The notes under the pieces are model-generated. The model searched no databases and had not been told where the DNA came from. It saw only the letters and a program-made list of their open reading frames with translations. The translations under genes were made by a program, and so were the position numbers. A DNA stretch of 64,000 nucleotides. It comes from Ktedonospora formicarum. Lineage in GTDB: Bacteria > Chloroflexota > Ktedonobacteria > Ktedonobacterales > Ktedonobacteraceae. The stretch lies in the NCBI RefSeq assembly GCF_016587355.1, contig NZ_BNJF01000012.1:1-64000 (forward strand), read 5' to 3'. This document shows, one piece after another, positions 21,818 to 30,533 of the stretch (positions within the stretch are counted from its first letter, which is position 1; each line of letters opens with the position of its first letter).

Positions 21818-22290
21818 ATGCTTCACAGAGAAGCAGAACTTCAATTGATTCCATGCTTGATCATTGAGCAGATCACCAGTGCGCGATCCTAAGGCGTACC
21901 CTAGGTTCAAGCTGCGAACCCAATGAACTGTTCACAGAGAGCAAAATCAATCTTCGCTTCTGCCAGATTGTCAAGTAACTCTAGTATGCAAGAAAAAGAA
22001 CTTCATTCCCAGGACAGACCCAGGACAGAGATAGGTCACTTCCCGGTCAAAATACATTGATAGCCCCTCAATCTGTTTTTTTTCGGTTGTACTTCTGATG
22101 TTTTTACTAAAAATGAAGGAGGCCAATGGGGAAGAGTTACGTTTTCTCCGGTAGGAGGGGTGGGAAGAGGAACAACCATCACGGGATCGTGAGCTGGGGT
22201 GCGGCAAGTTTTTTTGCGCGAGGAGCCTGGTCAAAGGCTGCTTTTTTAGCCCGCTACGTTGCGGCTGGTGACACGCAACGTAGCGGAGGG

Positions 22291-22478
22291 CCATGTCGCC
22301 ACATAAATGGCGGCATTTTCTCTTTACCTGGCTCAAGAAACAAGGGGTCGATGATGCCCTTATCCAACCGTATTCTGGTCATGAAAGTCGCCAGTCACTG
22401 GAAATCTACTCACGCCTCTCCCTTGTCGAAGCTCAAGAGGCTTACGAACAGGTTATGAAGCAGTTTCCTCTCCAATAA
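22291..22478 (+). pseudogene. Tyrosine recombinase (tnpI-like) of Tn3-A, 3' portion
   Basis: The fragment reads MSPHKWRHFLFTWLKKQG...YSGHESRQSLEIYSRL. It contains the catalytic HxxR of tyrosine recombinases (HKWRH) and the nucleophile tyrosine in IYSRL. It completes the gene begun at 20459. Confidence 0.85.
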
Positions 22479-22569
22479 CAGTGTTAAGATGTGATAACAT
22501 CTAAACACCAATAGGGAAGAAAGTTTTCAGGTAAAAAATGAAAACTTTCATTTCTAGAGAGGAAATAGA

Positions 22570-23519
22570 ATGAGGCTCACCAGCTGGGCTGATCCCAGCC
22601 TAGATCAAGAAATGTTGCGGTCTTTCATCGACACAACCTTTTCAGCCGACGTGACTTCTGTTCAAAAAAAGGCTGAAGGAGCTTTTGGGATTATCTATGT
22701 GGTCCAAACGACCCGCGATCCTGGGCAAGTGGTGATCAAAGCACATAAATTCCCAGGCCGTGGTCTCGTAGAACAACGACAACTTGAAGTATTACGTAAA
22801 TATGCTCCTGTCCCAGTCCCGCACGTCTATGCTCTTCACATCGCTCCAGATACCTCCTATGAAGTCCTGATCATGGAGCATCTCCCTGGGGTTGAGGGCG
22901 GCAACTCGGAGAGCTTAATGAGAAGGCACGTGAAAAGGTTGCGCGTCACATGATCGAGGTCCAACGCGCTCTCCACACTGTTCGTAGCCCCAACGGGTAT
23001 GGACGTTTCGATGGGCCTTACTATGATACATGGTGGGACTATTACGGTCAACGGGTTAGAGCCATTAATCAGCTGATCCAACACCCTCTCTCTCCCGCAG
23101 AAAAACTTCCCACTCTTATTCGGGAGGTCGCTCAGCATGCACTTGATCGGGCGAAAGATATTCTGGGTCATCGTCAAGGGGAAGCTGTGCTTATTCATAG
23201 TGATTATTGCCTTGGCAATCTCCTCTTTCATCCCTCAACCTATCAGGTAACTGGTTTGATTGATCCTCTTGATGCCGAATGGGCAGATTATGAGCTTGAT
23301 CTCATTCACCTAACCAAGAGTCACGGCAAGAGATTTCATTTACTTGAAACCTACCAGCAGATGATCTCTCTGGATCAGGACTTTGAGCTGCGGTATTGGT
23401 TCTATATGTTCTGGACATGGCTCTATTACTATGCACTTATTGGCCTCTATGATGCACAATGGTACCCTATTTGCGCAGAACGATTGAAAAACGTGATGAT
23501 GGAAAGAGGACTCATGTAA
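22570..23519 (+). pseudogene. Aminoglycoside phosphotransferase-like gene with one frameshift (Tn3-A cargo)
   Basis: The N-lobe frame (22570-22900) includes AEGAFGIIYVVQTTRDPGQ and VVIKAH, the nucleotide-binding region. The frame then shifts near 22900 (GVEGGNSES versus QLGELNEKAREKVARH). The C-lobe carries VLIHSDYCLGNLLFHP (catalytic loop) and GLIDPLDAEW (metal-binding Asp). Joined length is about 315 residues, normal for the family. It would phosphorylate a small molecule, possibly an antibiotic. A single indel or sequencing error is enough to explain the break. Confidence 0.78.
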
Positions 23520-23569
23520 AGATTATGTGAGAACCTCAATGTTGCAAATCAGGAAGGAATCTATTATCC

Positions 23570-24688
23570 ATGATCGTTTCTCCGGAACAGGTCACGCCTG
23601 TGTGGTTGACGAGCATACTACGCCAGGCTAGCCTCCTCTCACGTGGCAAAGTGTTGGCGATTGATCAACAGCCAACTGGAGCTTTTAACTCGGCTACCAT
23701 ACGTTTATTGGTCACTTATACCCCAGACACGTTGGAGGGAGTACCACACTCTTTCATTCTCAAGTGCAGTAATGGTACCGCATGGGGCAATCAGGCTAAC
23801 CGCAAGGAGGTGCAATTTTATCAATTTATTGCCACACTACCAAACTATCCGCCACTGATGGTGCCTTGTTACGGCGCAGCCTTTGACGAGATGAGCGATG
23901 CATCATATCTTCTGCTTCTTGATCTCTCGCCTACGCATCTGGTGCCGGTTCCCCGAGATCAGCAGATTGCGATTGAGAAAGGGGAGAATGTGCCGGCCGA
24001 GGTCTATATCGAGCGAGCTATCGATACGCTAGCGGCTTTCCATGCCTACTGGTGGGAGCATGAACTGCTGGGTAGCGAGCGTGTCCCAATTGATTACAAT
24101 GACATAGATTTCGTAGGCTACTGGCAACGGCGGCGTGAGGCGGTCGAATGGTTGTTGCATCATGAGCGTGAGTTCCTCTCTCCCCAAGTGCAAACCATGT
24201 GTGCTCAGACAGCGGCTCACTTTGATCACTGGTGGACCGACTATCTTGCACCACGTATGCAAGAGAAGTCGCGCATAACGATGATCCACGGCGACGCCTA
24301 TTTTGCGAATATGCTCAGTCCACGCGAAGGCACCATGGGCGCAACCTACCTTATCGATTGGCAGTCAGCAGAACCCCACGTGGGGGCATTTGATCTGGTC
24401 AATCTCTGTGCCACATTCTGGACGCGAAAACAACGTCATGAGAGACAGCGTGAACAGCGCATCCTCCAACGCTACTTCACCCAGCTCCAAGCGCGCGGCG
24501 TGCAGAACTATAGTTGGGAGAATTTGCTCCTTGATTATCGTCTGGAGATTATCGAGTGGCTACTGATTACTGTTCAAGATGCCCGTAATGGCTCGAAACG
24601 TAGCTACTGGCAGCCCAAGCTACAATGCATGACAGAGGCCTTTGAGGATTGGCACTGTAGCGATTTGCTGATTCCTGGCATGCAATGA
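23570..24688 (+). CDS. CHK/ecdysteroid-kinase-like phosphotransferase (Tn3-A cargo)
   Basis: The intact 372-residue protein has an N-lobe lysine strand (PHSFILKCSNG), the catalytic loop TMIHGDAYFANMLSP (about residue 240) and the metal motif YLIDWQSAEP. It resembles the DUF1679/CHK-kinase branch of the phosphotransferase superfamily. The substrate is unknown. It lies 50 bp after the frameshifted phosphotransferase and about 210 bp before the right end of Tn3-A, so both are cargo and could be co-expressed. Confidence 0.82.
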   Translation: MIVSPEQVTPVWLTSILRQASLLSRGKVLAIDQQPTGAFNSATIRLLVTYTPDTLEGVPHSFILKCSNGTAWGNQANRKEVQFYQFIATLPNYPPLMVPCYGAAFDEMSDASYLLLLDLSPTHLVPVPRDQQIAIEKGENVPAEVYIERAIDTLAAFHAYWWEHELLGSERVPIDYNDIDFVGYWQRRREAVEWLLHHEREFLSPQVQTMCAQTAAHFDHWWTDYLAPRMQEKSRITMIHGDAYFANMLSPREGTMGATYLIDWQSAEPHVGAFDLVNLCATFWTRKQRHERQREQRILQRYFTQLQARGVQNYSWENLLLDYRLEIIEWLLITVQDARNGSKRSYWQPKLQCMTEAFEDWHCSDLLIPGMQ

Positions 24689-24900
24689 TGGCAAGATAAT
24701 TGCCATTCAAGTCTGATACATGCTCAGAGAAAGCTTTTTAAAGCAGTGTATTCAATGGCTCCGTTTTAACACGACCTGTGACACTTCCTTCAACACGAAG
24801 ACGCGACTCAATTTGCTTGAACGATCTCAAGAACGAGGGGAAGCTCAAATAATATTTTGTTCTTCCTCTCTGTTTATACATTTTACGCCCGATACCCCGC

Positions 24901-24930
24901 CCCTGGTGACAGCAACCTTCACTCCACCCC
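24901..24930 (-). repeat. Right terminal inverted repeat of Tn3-A
   Basis: Perfect inverse of 10809-10838, followed by the target duplication TACCA at 24931-24935. Confidence 0.93.
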
Positions 24931-24972
24931 TACCACGGGGAAGACATTGAGTGCGAAAAGTTCAATAAGCAC
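24931..24972 (-). pseudogene. 5' part of the small membrane-protein gene split by Tn3-A
   Basis: The minus-strand frame MLIELFALNVFPVV (GTG start 24972, uncertain) joins WLAIVTGACF at 10808 when Tn3-A is removed. An AAGGAG lies about 20 bases upstream of the GTG. The true start may therefore be different. Confidence 0.5.
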
Positions 24973-25015
24973 GATCGGAGCAGGGAGAGGTGAATGCTCC
25001 TTTTGTGGTGACGGC

Positions 25016-26425
25016 TTATGGCCAGGAACGCTCTTCGCGTTCCTCTGCGACCGGAAGAGAAAGCAGCGGCGCATCCTCTTCCTGACGTTCTTCGCGTTCT
25101 TCCTCCCAGGAAGGAATGGAAAAACCAAGCTCCAGACGAGCCTCACGAACCTCAGTGCGTGAGGGTTTACGAGACACGCCCGCGATACCTCGTTTTTCGT
25201 CGTCCTCTCGCTCTTCCCGTGACTCATCTTCAAGTGCCAGCAAGGTGCTGCGCATCACGGTGGCAATCTGGCGCAGGCGTTGGTCAATCAACGCAAGGTC
25301 ACGTTTTTCCCGCGGCCGATCCACCAGGTCTTTGATGAGGCGCATAGCAATCTCCACATCGCGATCTCCATAAAAGTTGAGCTGCTGGAGATGCTCCACC
25401 AGATTCTTGAGCTGGACGACAGCACGCGGCTGAAGGCGCTCACGCGTTTTCAATGAGGCTAAGACATTGGTCGTAGCATCATAGAGCAGCCCACGCAATT
25501 GGCTGATGATGGTGGTAAAGAAGAGGTCAATCTGTTGTTCTTTCTGTTCGCGGGCGCGCCGTACCACATCCTCATTCATTTCACGCATCATGCGCTGTCG
25601 CTCTTTGGTTCCTGCTTGCAACCAGCGTAGCTCCCGCTGCTCCTGCGGCGTGATGCCTTCAATCGTCACTTTATCCAGTGGTGCTTCCGCCCCTGGCATT
25701 GCCTCCATCTCCGCTCCGGCCAGGAGTGGGAGATCAATATAGGTTGGGCTGACGGTAAACTCAAAGGTGTTCATAATGTCCTCGGCCGAGGGAAGCATCT
25801 GACGGATCTTATGGCGCACGCCAGCAAGATAAAATATCTCGCGCAGCCGCTCCCGCTCAGTCAGAGCATCTGGATGGAGTTGGTGCAATATACGATACGA
25901 CTGCCGTGCGGCTAGCACATAGTCAGTCAGAATCTGCTTACGGATTGCAGGATAATCGCGCAGTAAATCATCACGTACCTGGTAATAATCGAGCTCAAGT
26001 TGGCGCATCTCTTCGCGCCAGGGAATATAGGCAGTAACAGGGATAAATGGCCCCCAGATGGTCTCATAGGAGCGCGCGGTGACGAGTTTGCGAGCACGGT
26101 ACTCGATCTGCTCAATGCGGTCCAAATAATTGCGCGGCAAGAGATTCTTCATCCCCAGGCGAAACATCTCATGCATTTTGTGGCTGATCTCTTCTGTCGG
26201 GAAGTGCAATCCCAGATCGGCAAAGGTGAGTCGCTTGCGGAAGCGTACTCGTCGGATATGAACGCGCACCACCACCCCCTCGCCCATGAGTGCGGCCCAA
26301 TCCACCGACTCCATGTCAGGTTCATCGAGAATGGCAGCTATAATCTGTGCCTTGGTTGGCTGAACGTCCTCCACCGCTGGCTGCGGCGTCTGCTCACGAT
26401 CCTGGATCTCGCTTGTCTTCTTCAT
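25016..26425 (-). CDS. DUF3150-like coiled-coil protein, AAA+ partner
   Basis: The start at 26425 follows AGGGGA with good spacing. The 469-residue protein has a conserved-looking N-terminal segment (VVRVHIRRVRFRKRLTFADL). A long helical middle (residues 90-330) and a charged C-terminal tail follow. The beginning resembles DUF3150 proteins, which are encoded next to CobS/MoxR-like ATPases in mobile elements; this match is tentative. It follows the AAA+ gene by 53 bp and is probably a substrate or adaptor. Its downstream neighbour is the split membrane-protein gene. Confidence 0.6.
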   Translation of the reverse strand: MKKTSEIQDREQTPQPAVEDVQPTKAQIIAAILDEPDMESVDWAALMGEGVVVRVHIRRVRFRKRLTFADLGLHFPTEEISHKMHEMFRLGMKNLLPRNYLDRIEQIEYRARKLVTARSYETIWGPFIPVTAYIPWREEMRQLELDYYQVRDDLLRDYPAIRKQILTDYVLAARQSYRILHQLHPDALTERERLREIFYLAGVRHKIRQMLPSAEDIMNTFEFTVSPTYIDLPLLAGAEMEAMPGAEAPLDKVTIEGITPQEQRELRWLQAGTKERQRMMREMNEDVVRRAREQKEQQIDLFFTTIISQLRGLLYDATTNVLASLKTRERLQPRAVVQLKNLVEHLQQLNFYGDRDVEIAMRLIKDLVDRPREKRDLALIDQRLRQIATVMRSTLLALEDESREEREDDEKRGIAGVSRKPSRTEVREARLELGFSIPSWEEEREERQEEDAPLLSLPVAEEREERSWP

Positions 26426-26478
26426 CACGCTTCCCCTGGAGCCAGTCTGTGAAAATTTCATGTTCTGGATTTTTTCAT

Positions 26479-28368
26479 TTACCAGCTGCGATCTTCGCGA
26501 TCCTCACGCTCATCCGGCTTTTGCCCCACGCTTTCGGCTTCAGCCTGGCGGATCTTATTCTTCAGCGCGTTACGATCTGCCAGTTCGTTCGCATACTCTG
26601 GTGGTAATAACTCGGCATCATTGCAAGCGTCGATGGCAAGAAGCGTATATTTGCGCGCAATCTGTGGCGTCGCCGGACGAATATAACTGAGCGCCGCTCG
26701 CACATCGACAACGTCAATCTGGTCGCGAGCAGCGCGGCGAGCCAATTTCTTGGCTTTGGCAACGACCGCAGCGATGTCGGCTGCGCTATAATTGATGGTC
26801 CTGGCAGCAAGGTGCGCAACCGCCTCCTCGTCAATATCCATCGCCTGCCCTTTGGCTTGTGCTCTGGCAATACCTGCACGTGCGCCTTCATCTGGAAGAA
26901 GGACAGGAATGATGGCATCCATACGGCCGAAACGCAGGAGAGCACTATCGATCAAATCAGGCCGATTCGAGGCGAAAAAGGCAACCATCCGACCTCGTAG
27001 CGTCTCATCACTCATGAACTGGAGCATCTGGTTAAACAGGTTACTCCCAGCGGGATTGCCAGAACTATTGCCGCGGCTCGACATATCCGATTGGTCCAGC
27101 TCATCGAAGAAGACCAGGCAAGGTGTCAGGGCTCGTGCGAACGCGAAGAACTTTTTCAGCTTGGCCTCTGATTCGCCCAACCACTTCGAGAGAATATTCT
27201 CGCTGCGCAGCATGACCGCATTGAAGCCAACCTCCTTCGCCAACGCCCGCACAAAGTAGGTCTTCCCTGTTCCAGGCGGGCCAACAAGCAGCACTCCCTT
27301 GGGCACATCAAGACTCTGCCCCTGCGCCAGCGGAGCAATCAGTTCGGTCTGCGCCCAGGAAGTCAGGTGATCCATGCCCCCAAGGGCATCAAATCCGCCC
27401 TCTAATGGCTCGATCATCTCGGCGATCTCGCTATACTCACTGGTGATAATGGCATCTTTACGGCTCTTGACAAGCGCACGACTGACACCTCCACTGCGAT
27501 AGGCGAGCAGGAGGATATCTTCTACATTACGCAGATTAAGACCAGCCGTCAGATTTGCCAGCTCCGGTGTCGTCAGATCCAGAAGCTCAATCGGCTTTTT
27601 CCGCTCCTCACGCTTGGCAAGATAGCGTGTGATGTAATCCTCGCGCTCCTCCCGTGTGGGCAGAGGCACATCGATGACTTTGTACCCGGAGCCACTGGAG
27701 CGCAGATCTGCATGCAGCTCCGGCAATTTCGCAACCAGGAGGAAGATCGGATTGTTGCACTTCCCTAGATTCACATCCTGCCCCCAACCCATTAAGATAC
27801 CAAGGATGTCGCGATCTGACGGGCTCATCATGGACTTATCGCCGACGTTAGGGCAAAGCAGTTCGGCAAAGTCGAGGATGACCGCGACTTTGCCCTTTGC
27901 CTTGGGAGAGCGCAGAAGCGCTTCAAGGAGTCGAAGTGCTTCGACTGGTTGAGGCTGCCCACGAAAGGGATCATCGCTATTGCCCTCGCCCCACTCCACG
28001 CCTTCCTCACCAAAGAACGAATCAATCTCGTCCAGCATCGCCCGCCCATCTTTTGAAAGCTGCTCACGTTGCTGCTGTGGGGCAACGAGCTTCCCCGCTT
28101 TCGTACGCATGCTCTCAAGCACGAAGGAATAGCCGCGTGATCGGTCAAAGCGTACAACCACCTCACGCTTCTCCGCCAGCGCTTTTTCAAGGTAGCCGCG
28201 TTGGCTAACCCCCCCTGAAGTAAACCCATAAATGTCGCCATAGAGCACAAATCCATGCGCAGCCCCGGCGATATAGGATTCTTTATACTCGTCAAACCAG
28301 CTCGGCGCTCCATGCTCAAGGCTGTTTGAAACGTCCTGGGCTGGATCTGCTGTTTTTCGTGGAGTCAT
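26479..28368 (-). CDS. Ycf46-like AAA+ ATPase with degenerate first AAA domain
   Basis: The 629-residue protein has an N-terminal AAA-like region without a P-loop (VAVILDFAELL, VIDVPLPTREEREDYI), as in Ycf46 proteins. A complete AAA+ module follows: Walker A GPPGTGKT (about residue 367), Walker B LVFFDELDQ (about 425), sensor FFASNRPDLID and arginine finger region RFGRMD. ATP-driven remodelling of a protein partner is expected; the partner is unknown. The gene overlaps the upstream gene by 4 bases and belongs to the operon cut by Tn3-A. Confidence 0.82.
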   Translation of the reverse strand: MTPRKTADPAQDVSNSLEHGAPSWFDEYKESYIAGAAHGFVLYGDIYGFTSGGVSQRGYLEKALAEKREVVVRFDRSRGYSFVLESMRTKAGKLVAPQQQREQLSKDGRAMLDEIDSFFGEEGVEWGEGNSDDPFRGQPQPVEALRLLEALLRSPKAKGKVAVILDFAELLCPNVGDKSMMSPSDRDILGILMGWGQDVNLGKCNNPIFLLVAKLPELHADLRSSGSGYKVIDVPLPTREEREDYITRYLAKREERKKPIELLDLTTPELANLTAGLNLRNVEDILLLAYRSGGVSRALVKSRKDAIITSEYSEIAEMIEPLEGGFDALGGMDHLTSWAQTELIAPLAQGQSLDVPKGVLLVGPPGTGKTYFVRALAKEVGFNAVMLRSENILSKWLGESEAKLKKFFAFARALTPCLVFFDELDQSDMSSRGNSSGNPAGSNLFNQMLQFMSDETLRGRMVAFFASNRPDLIDSALLRFGRMDAIIPVLLPDEGARAGIARAQAKGQAMDIDEEAVAHLAARTINYSAADIAAVVAKAKKLARRAARDQIDVVDVRAALSYIRPATPQIARKYTLLAIDACNDAELLPPEYANELADRNALKNKIRQAEAESVGQKPDEREDREDRSW

Positions 28369-29018
28369 ACCGGACCTCCTCCCCGTTGATGCGCCTGGCG
28401 AACATGAACGTGATCCACGTCGTCACGATGCTGCTCAACCTCGCTCGTCAACTGAACCTCCAGGCCCTGTGCCTGCAAATCTCTGAGGATAACGAGCGTT
28501 GCCGTCTTGGCCTGGTTGAAGGTACCAGTATCGACAAAAATCTGGAGTTTGCCCTGGGGGAGTACAAAGACACGTACTTTGAGGTTCGCGATCTGGAGCG
28601 AATAGATGGTCGCTCGCTGGGCTCCACCCGCATCCTCAACATCAGAGGTTTGTTTCGCGGTGAGTCTCCCTACCTGTCTCAGTACTCCCTCAACCTCTTG
28701 TGTGAAAAGCTGGTCTGCCACCAGGGTAAGAAAGGTACTGGCCTCCTGGCTCAAATCTTCCATATATTGGGCAGTACGCGAGGTTGATACGCCAGTGATC
28801 GACACTGTGCCCTGAGCAAGTTCGACCACCAGACCCTCGCCAAGGGTGAGCTTCCCTATCCTGGCCTGATTGCTATCAATCGCAAGCTGTGGATGCCGAC
28901 GCTGGAGATAGCGCGCCAGCAACAAAGTCACCTGATCAAGATGCTGATCAAGGAGTGCTTTGAGTCGCTCATCTATGAGTGCCGCTTTTGTGATCGCGAC
29001 CGCAAGATTACATGTCAT
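28365..29018 (-). CDS. Hypothetical protein, possible DUF1257/DUF2997-like partner of the AAA+ ATPase
   Basis: The 217-residue protein has the start 29018 preceded by AAGGAG and a strong promoter (separate entry). The C-terminal part (LKVRVFVLPQGKLQIFVDTG...) is of the short beta-beta-alpha type that accompanies Ycf46 ATPases in cyanobacteria. That assignment rests on gene order and a weak resemblance. It overlaps the ATPase gene by 4 bases. Confidence 0.55.
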   Translation of the reverse strand: MTCNLAVAITKAALIDERLKALLDQHLDQVTLLLARYLQRRHPQLAIDSNQARIGKLTLGEGLVVELAQGTVSITGVSTSRTAQYMEDLSQEASTFLTLVADQLFTQEVEGVLRQVGRLTAKQTSDVEDAGGAQRATIYSLQIANLKVRVFVLPQGKLQIFVDTGTFNQAKTATLVILRDLQAQGLEVQLTSEVEQHRDDVDHVHVRQAHQRGGGPV

Positions 29019-29074
29019 GCCCTGTCTCCTTCCCGCCTGAGAAGAGAAAATGAAAAAATCTACTTCCTGAATTT

Positions 29075-29103
29075 ATTATAACACCCGCCTGTAGAAAAAG
29101 CAA
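29075..29103 (-). promoter_or_regulatory. Sigma70-type promoter for the AAA+ operon
   Basis: On the minus strand TTGCTT (29098-29103) and TATAAT (29075-29080) are separated by exactly 17 bp. They lie 57 bp upstream of the start codon at 29018. Confidence 0.65.
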
Positions 29104-29147
29104 TGCATGATAAAAAGAGCTTAAGAATAGACGAGATAGTACTAGGG

Positions 29148-29621
29148 TCAAGCACGCTCCAATCCGCCATCTTCGCTATACTTTGCATCCTCGCCTTCCT
29201 GAGGTATGAGCGTTCGTTGCAGGTGCTCTAACCGCTCTTTCAGTGTGAAGCGATGACAGGGACCCTCAGCTTCATGGCAGAGCAGTGTCACCACTCCATG
29301 ACGCTGCTCCAGATCGAGCAAAAGATCCGTTGCGCAACCCTGGTATTCCTGGCGCGCAGCATGTGGCAATCGGAGCGTGCATGATGAGAGGAGCTCTTGC
29401 TCAAAAAGATAGACACACTCAAAGTCATGCCAGCTGATCCCTGCCTGCTGCCAGGTCTGTAACAACTGGAGCGTTGGTCCGGCCTCTGGAAGCCAGGCAT
29501 CGATTTCTCGCCAGCTGATCCCCCGTGACCAACGTCGCATCACCAGGACGCGATACCCATAGGAGATACGTTCTTCTGGGGAAAGTGCTCGTAAAGCATA
29601 GATACTCAGTTCACGGATCAT
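29148..29621 (-). CDS. Hypothetical protein
   Basis: The 157-residue protein (MIRELSIYALRALSPEERIS...) is rich in Trp, Cys and His (LCHEAEGPCHRF) with no recognised domain. The start has a weak GAGGT upstream. It precedes the AAA+ operon promoter on the same strand. Confidence 0.5.
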   Translation of the reverse strand: MIRELSIYALRALSPEERISYGYRVLVMRRWSRGISWREIDAWLPEAGPTLQLLQTWQQAGISWHDFECVYLFEQELLSSCTLRLPHAARQEYQGCATDLLLDLEQRHGVVTLLCHEAEGPCHRFTLKERLEHLQRTLIPQEGEDAKYSEDGGLERA

Positions 29622-29666
29622 CTCGTTTGAAACCTCACTTTCGCTCTGCTTGCCGGGAGAAGAGCA

Positions 29667-29825
29667 TCATCGGCGAGCAGTCTCCGCACAATACACACAG
29701 AGCCAGCGCGTGCGCAACCAGCGTTTGATCTGATACACCGTGCCCTGTTTTCCGCATCGCTCGCAAGTGCTCTGAAAACAAATACCTGGGATACTCTGTT
29801 TCTCTCGCGTTGTTTGTTGTCTCAT
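29667..29825 (-). CDS. Small zinc-ribbon protein, 52 residues
   Basis: ATG 29825 after AGGAAACAGG opens a short frame with two CxxC pairs (STCERCGKQG and WLCVYCAETA) spaced for one zinc ribbon. Small size and location between operon genes suggest a regulatory or structural accessory protein. Confidence 0.55.
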   Translation of the reverse strand: MRQQTTREKQSIPGICFQSTCERCGKQGTVYQIKRWLRTRWLCVYCAETARR

Positions 29826-29867
29826 CTACCTGTTTCCTGTTCCCTTTTGCGCAGGGGAGCTAGAAGA

Positions 29868-29911
29868 GATCCTGCACACTTGCGTCTGGTAAGAGGCAAG
29901 ATCGCAGGATC
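29868..29911 (-). promoter_or_regulatory. Inverted repeat between genes
   Basis: GATCCTGC and GCAGGATC pair around an inner CTTGC/GCAAG stem, giving a long interrupted hairpin. It could be an attenuator or a terminator without a T-run. Confidence 0.35.
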
Positions 29912-30016
29912 CCAAGGTTACTCCTAAGAAAGAGCCTGCTCAGATGGGGAGCCAACCTCCATTGGCTCCCTGAAGCGCTGTGCCACTGAGGGGCATTGGC
30001 ATAAACGCGTTTGCTG

Positions 30017-30442
30017 TCAAGCGGTCGGCCGGTCGAAGATCGCTCCCAGGACCAGCATCGCCAGGAACGCTAGCGCCATACAGGCATAGACCACTCCGGC
30101 GGCGCTTTGTCCCAGGTGGAACTGATATCAGGCCAGTGCCCCAAAGATGATGGCGACCAGAGGGCAGACCTTGAGCCGCCAACTGGCCCCTCGGCGCTTG
30201 ATCATGTTCATACGCTGTTTATGCTGATCTAAAATCACGCCGATATTATGATCGCGCGTCTCTGTTGCCTCGCGGATATAGTCATCTTTCGCGGCCTGCG
30301 CGGCCCGTTCGGCCATCGCTTTGGTCAATATGTCGTTGGGCTGTAGGCCAGCATGTTCCAGCCCATCAATATAGCGCTCAGCGGCACGCTCCATGTGGCG
30401 CTCAAAATGCTGGTTGGGATTAGGGTACTGTCGTCGTCGCAT
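30017..30442 (-). pseudogene. Two-helix membrane protein with an in-frame TGA
   Basis: ATG 30442 opens 104 codons: a basic helical region, then a first membrane helix (VCPLVAIIFGALA). A TGA at 30128-30130 then stops it. The same frame continues as YQFHLGQSAAGVV and a second membrane helix (CMALAFLAMLVLGAIF) to TGA at 30017. The natural protein was probably 141 residues with tryptophan at the stop position (TGG to TGA). The shorter product may still be made. Confidence 0.6.
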
Positions 30443-30533
30443 AACTTGGGTTCTCCTTCTTATGAAAAGAAATGTGATGGTTGGTCAGGCTGCGCATCCT
30501 CCTCTGGCACACAGCCTGACGGCTCTTCTCGTG

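Larger units (their letters stand above)
20999..22290. mobile_element. 1.29-kb non-autonomous-looking element inserted in the recombinase gene
   Basis: An 8-bp duplication CCATGTCG (20991-20998 and 22291-22298) brackets it. Its ends share an inverted repeat of about 40 bp with one mismatch (CTCCGCTACGTTGCG, TGTCACCAGC, then CGCAA(G/C)GTAGCGG). Each end is itself a hairpin because CCGCTAC and GTAGCGG pair. No transposase is encoded; internal open frames are short and unconvincing. The host gene is restored exactly on removal (RSMSPHKWRH). Confidence 0.8.
10809..24930 (+). mobile_element. Tn3-family transposon Tn3-A (14.1 kb, with nested insertions)
   Basis: Inverted repeats beginning GGGGTGGAGTGAAGGTTGCT are perfect for 30 bp (10809-10838 and 24901-24930) and partly conserved beyond. 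They are flanked by a 5-bp target duplication TACCA (10804-10808 and 24931-24935), the Tn3 hallmark. Gene order is tnpA, then a tyrosine recombinase (tnpI-like), then two phosphotransferase genes. Without Tn3-B and the 1.29-kb insertion it would be about 6.4 kb. It disrupts a small membrane-protein gene in a minus-strand operon. Confidence 0.93.

Noticed and set aside
29940..30182. Minus-strand open frame of 80 codons
   Set aside because: The overlapping frame continues the membrane protein across a TGA and gives a good membrane helix, which explains the region better.
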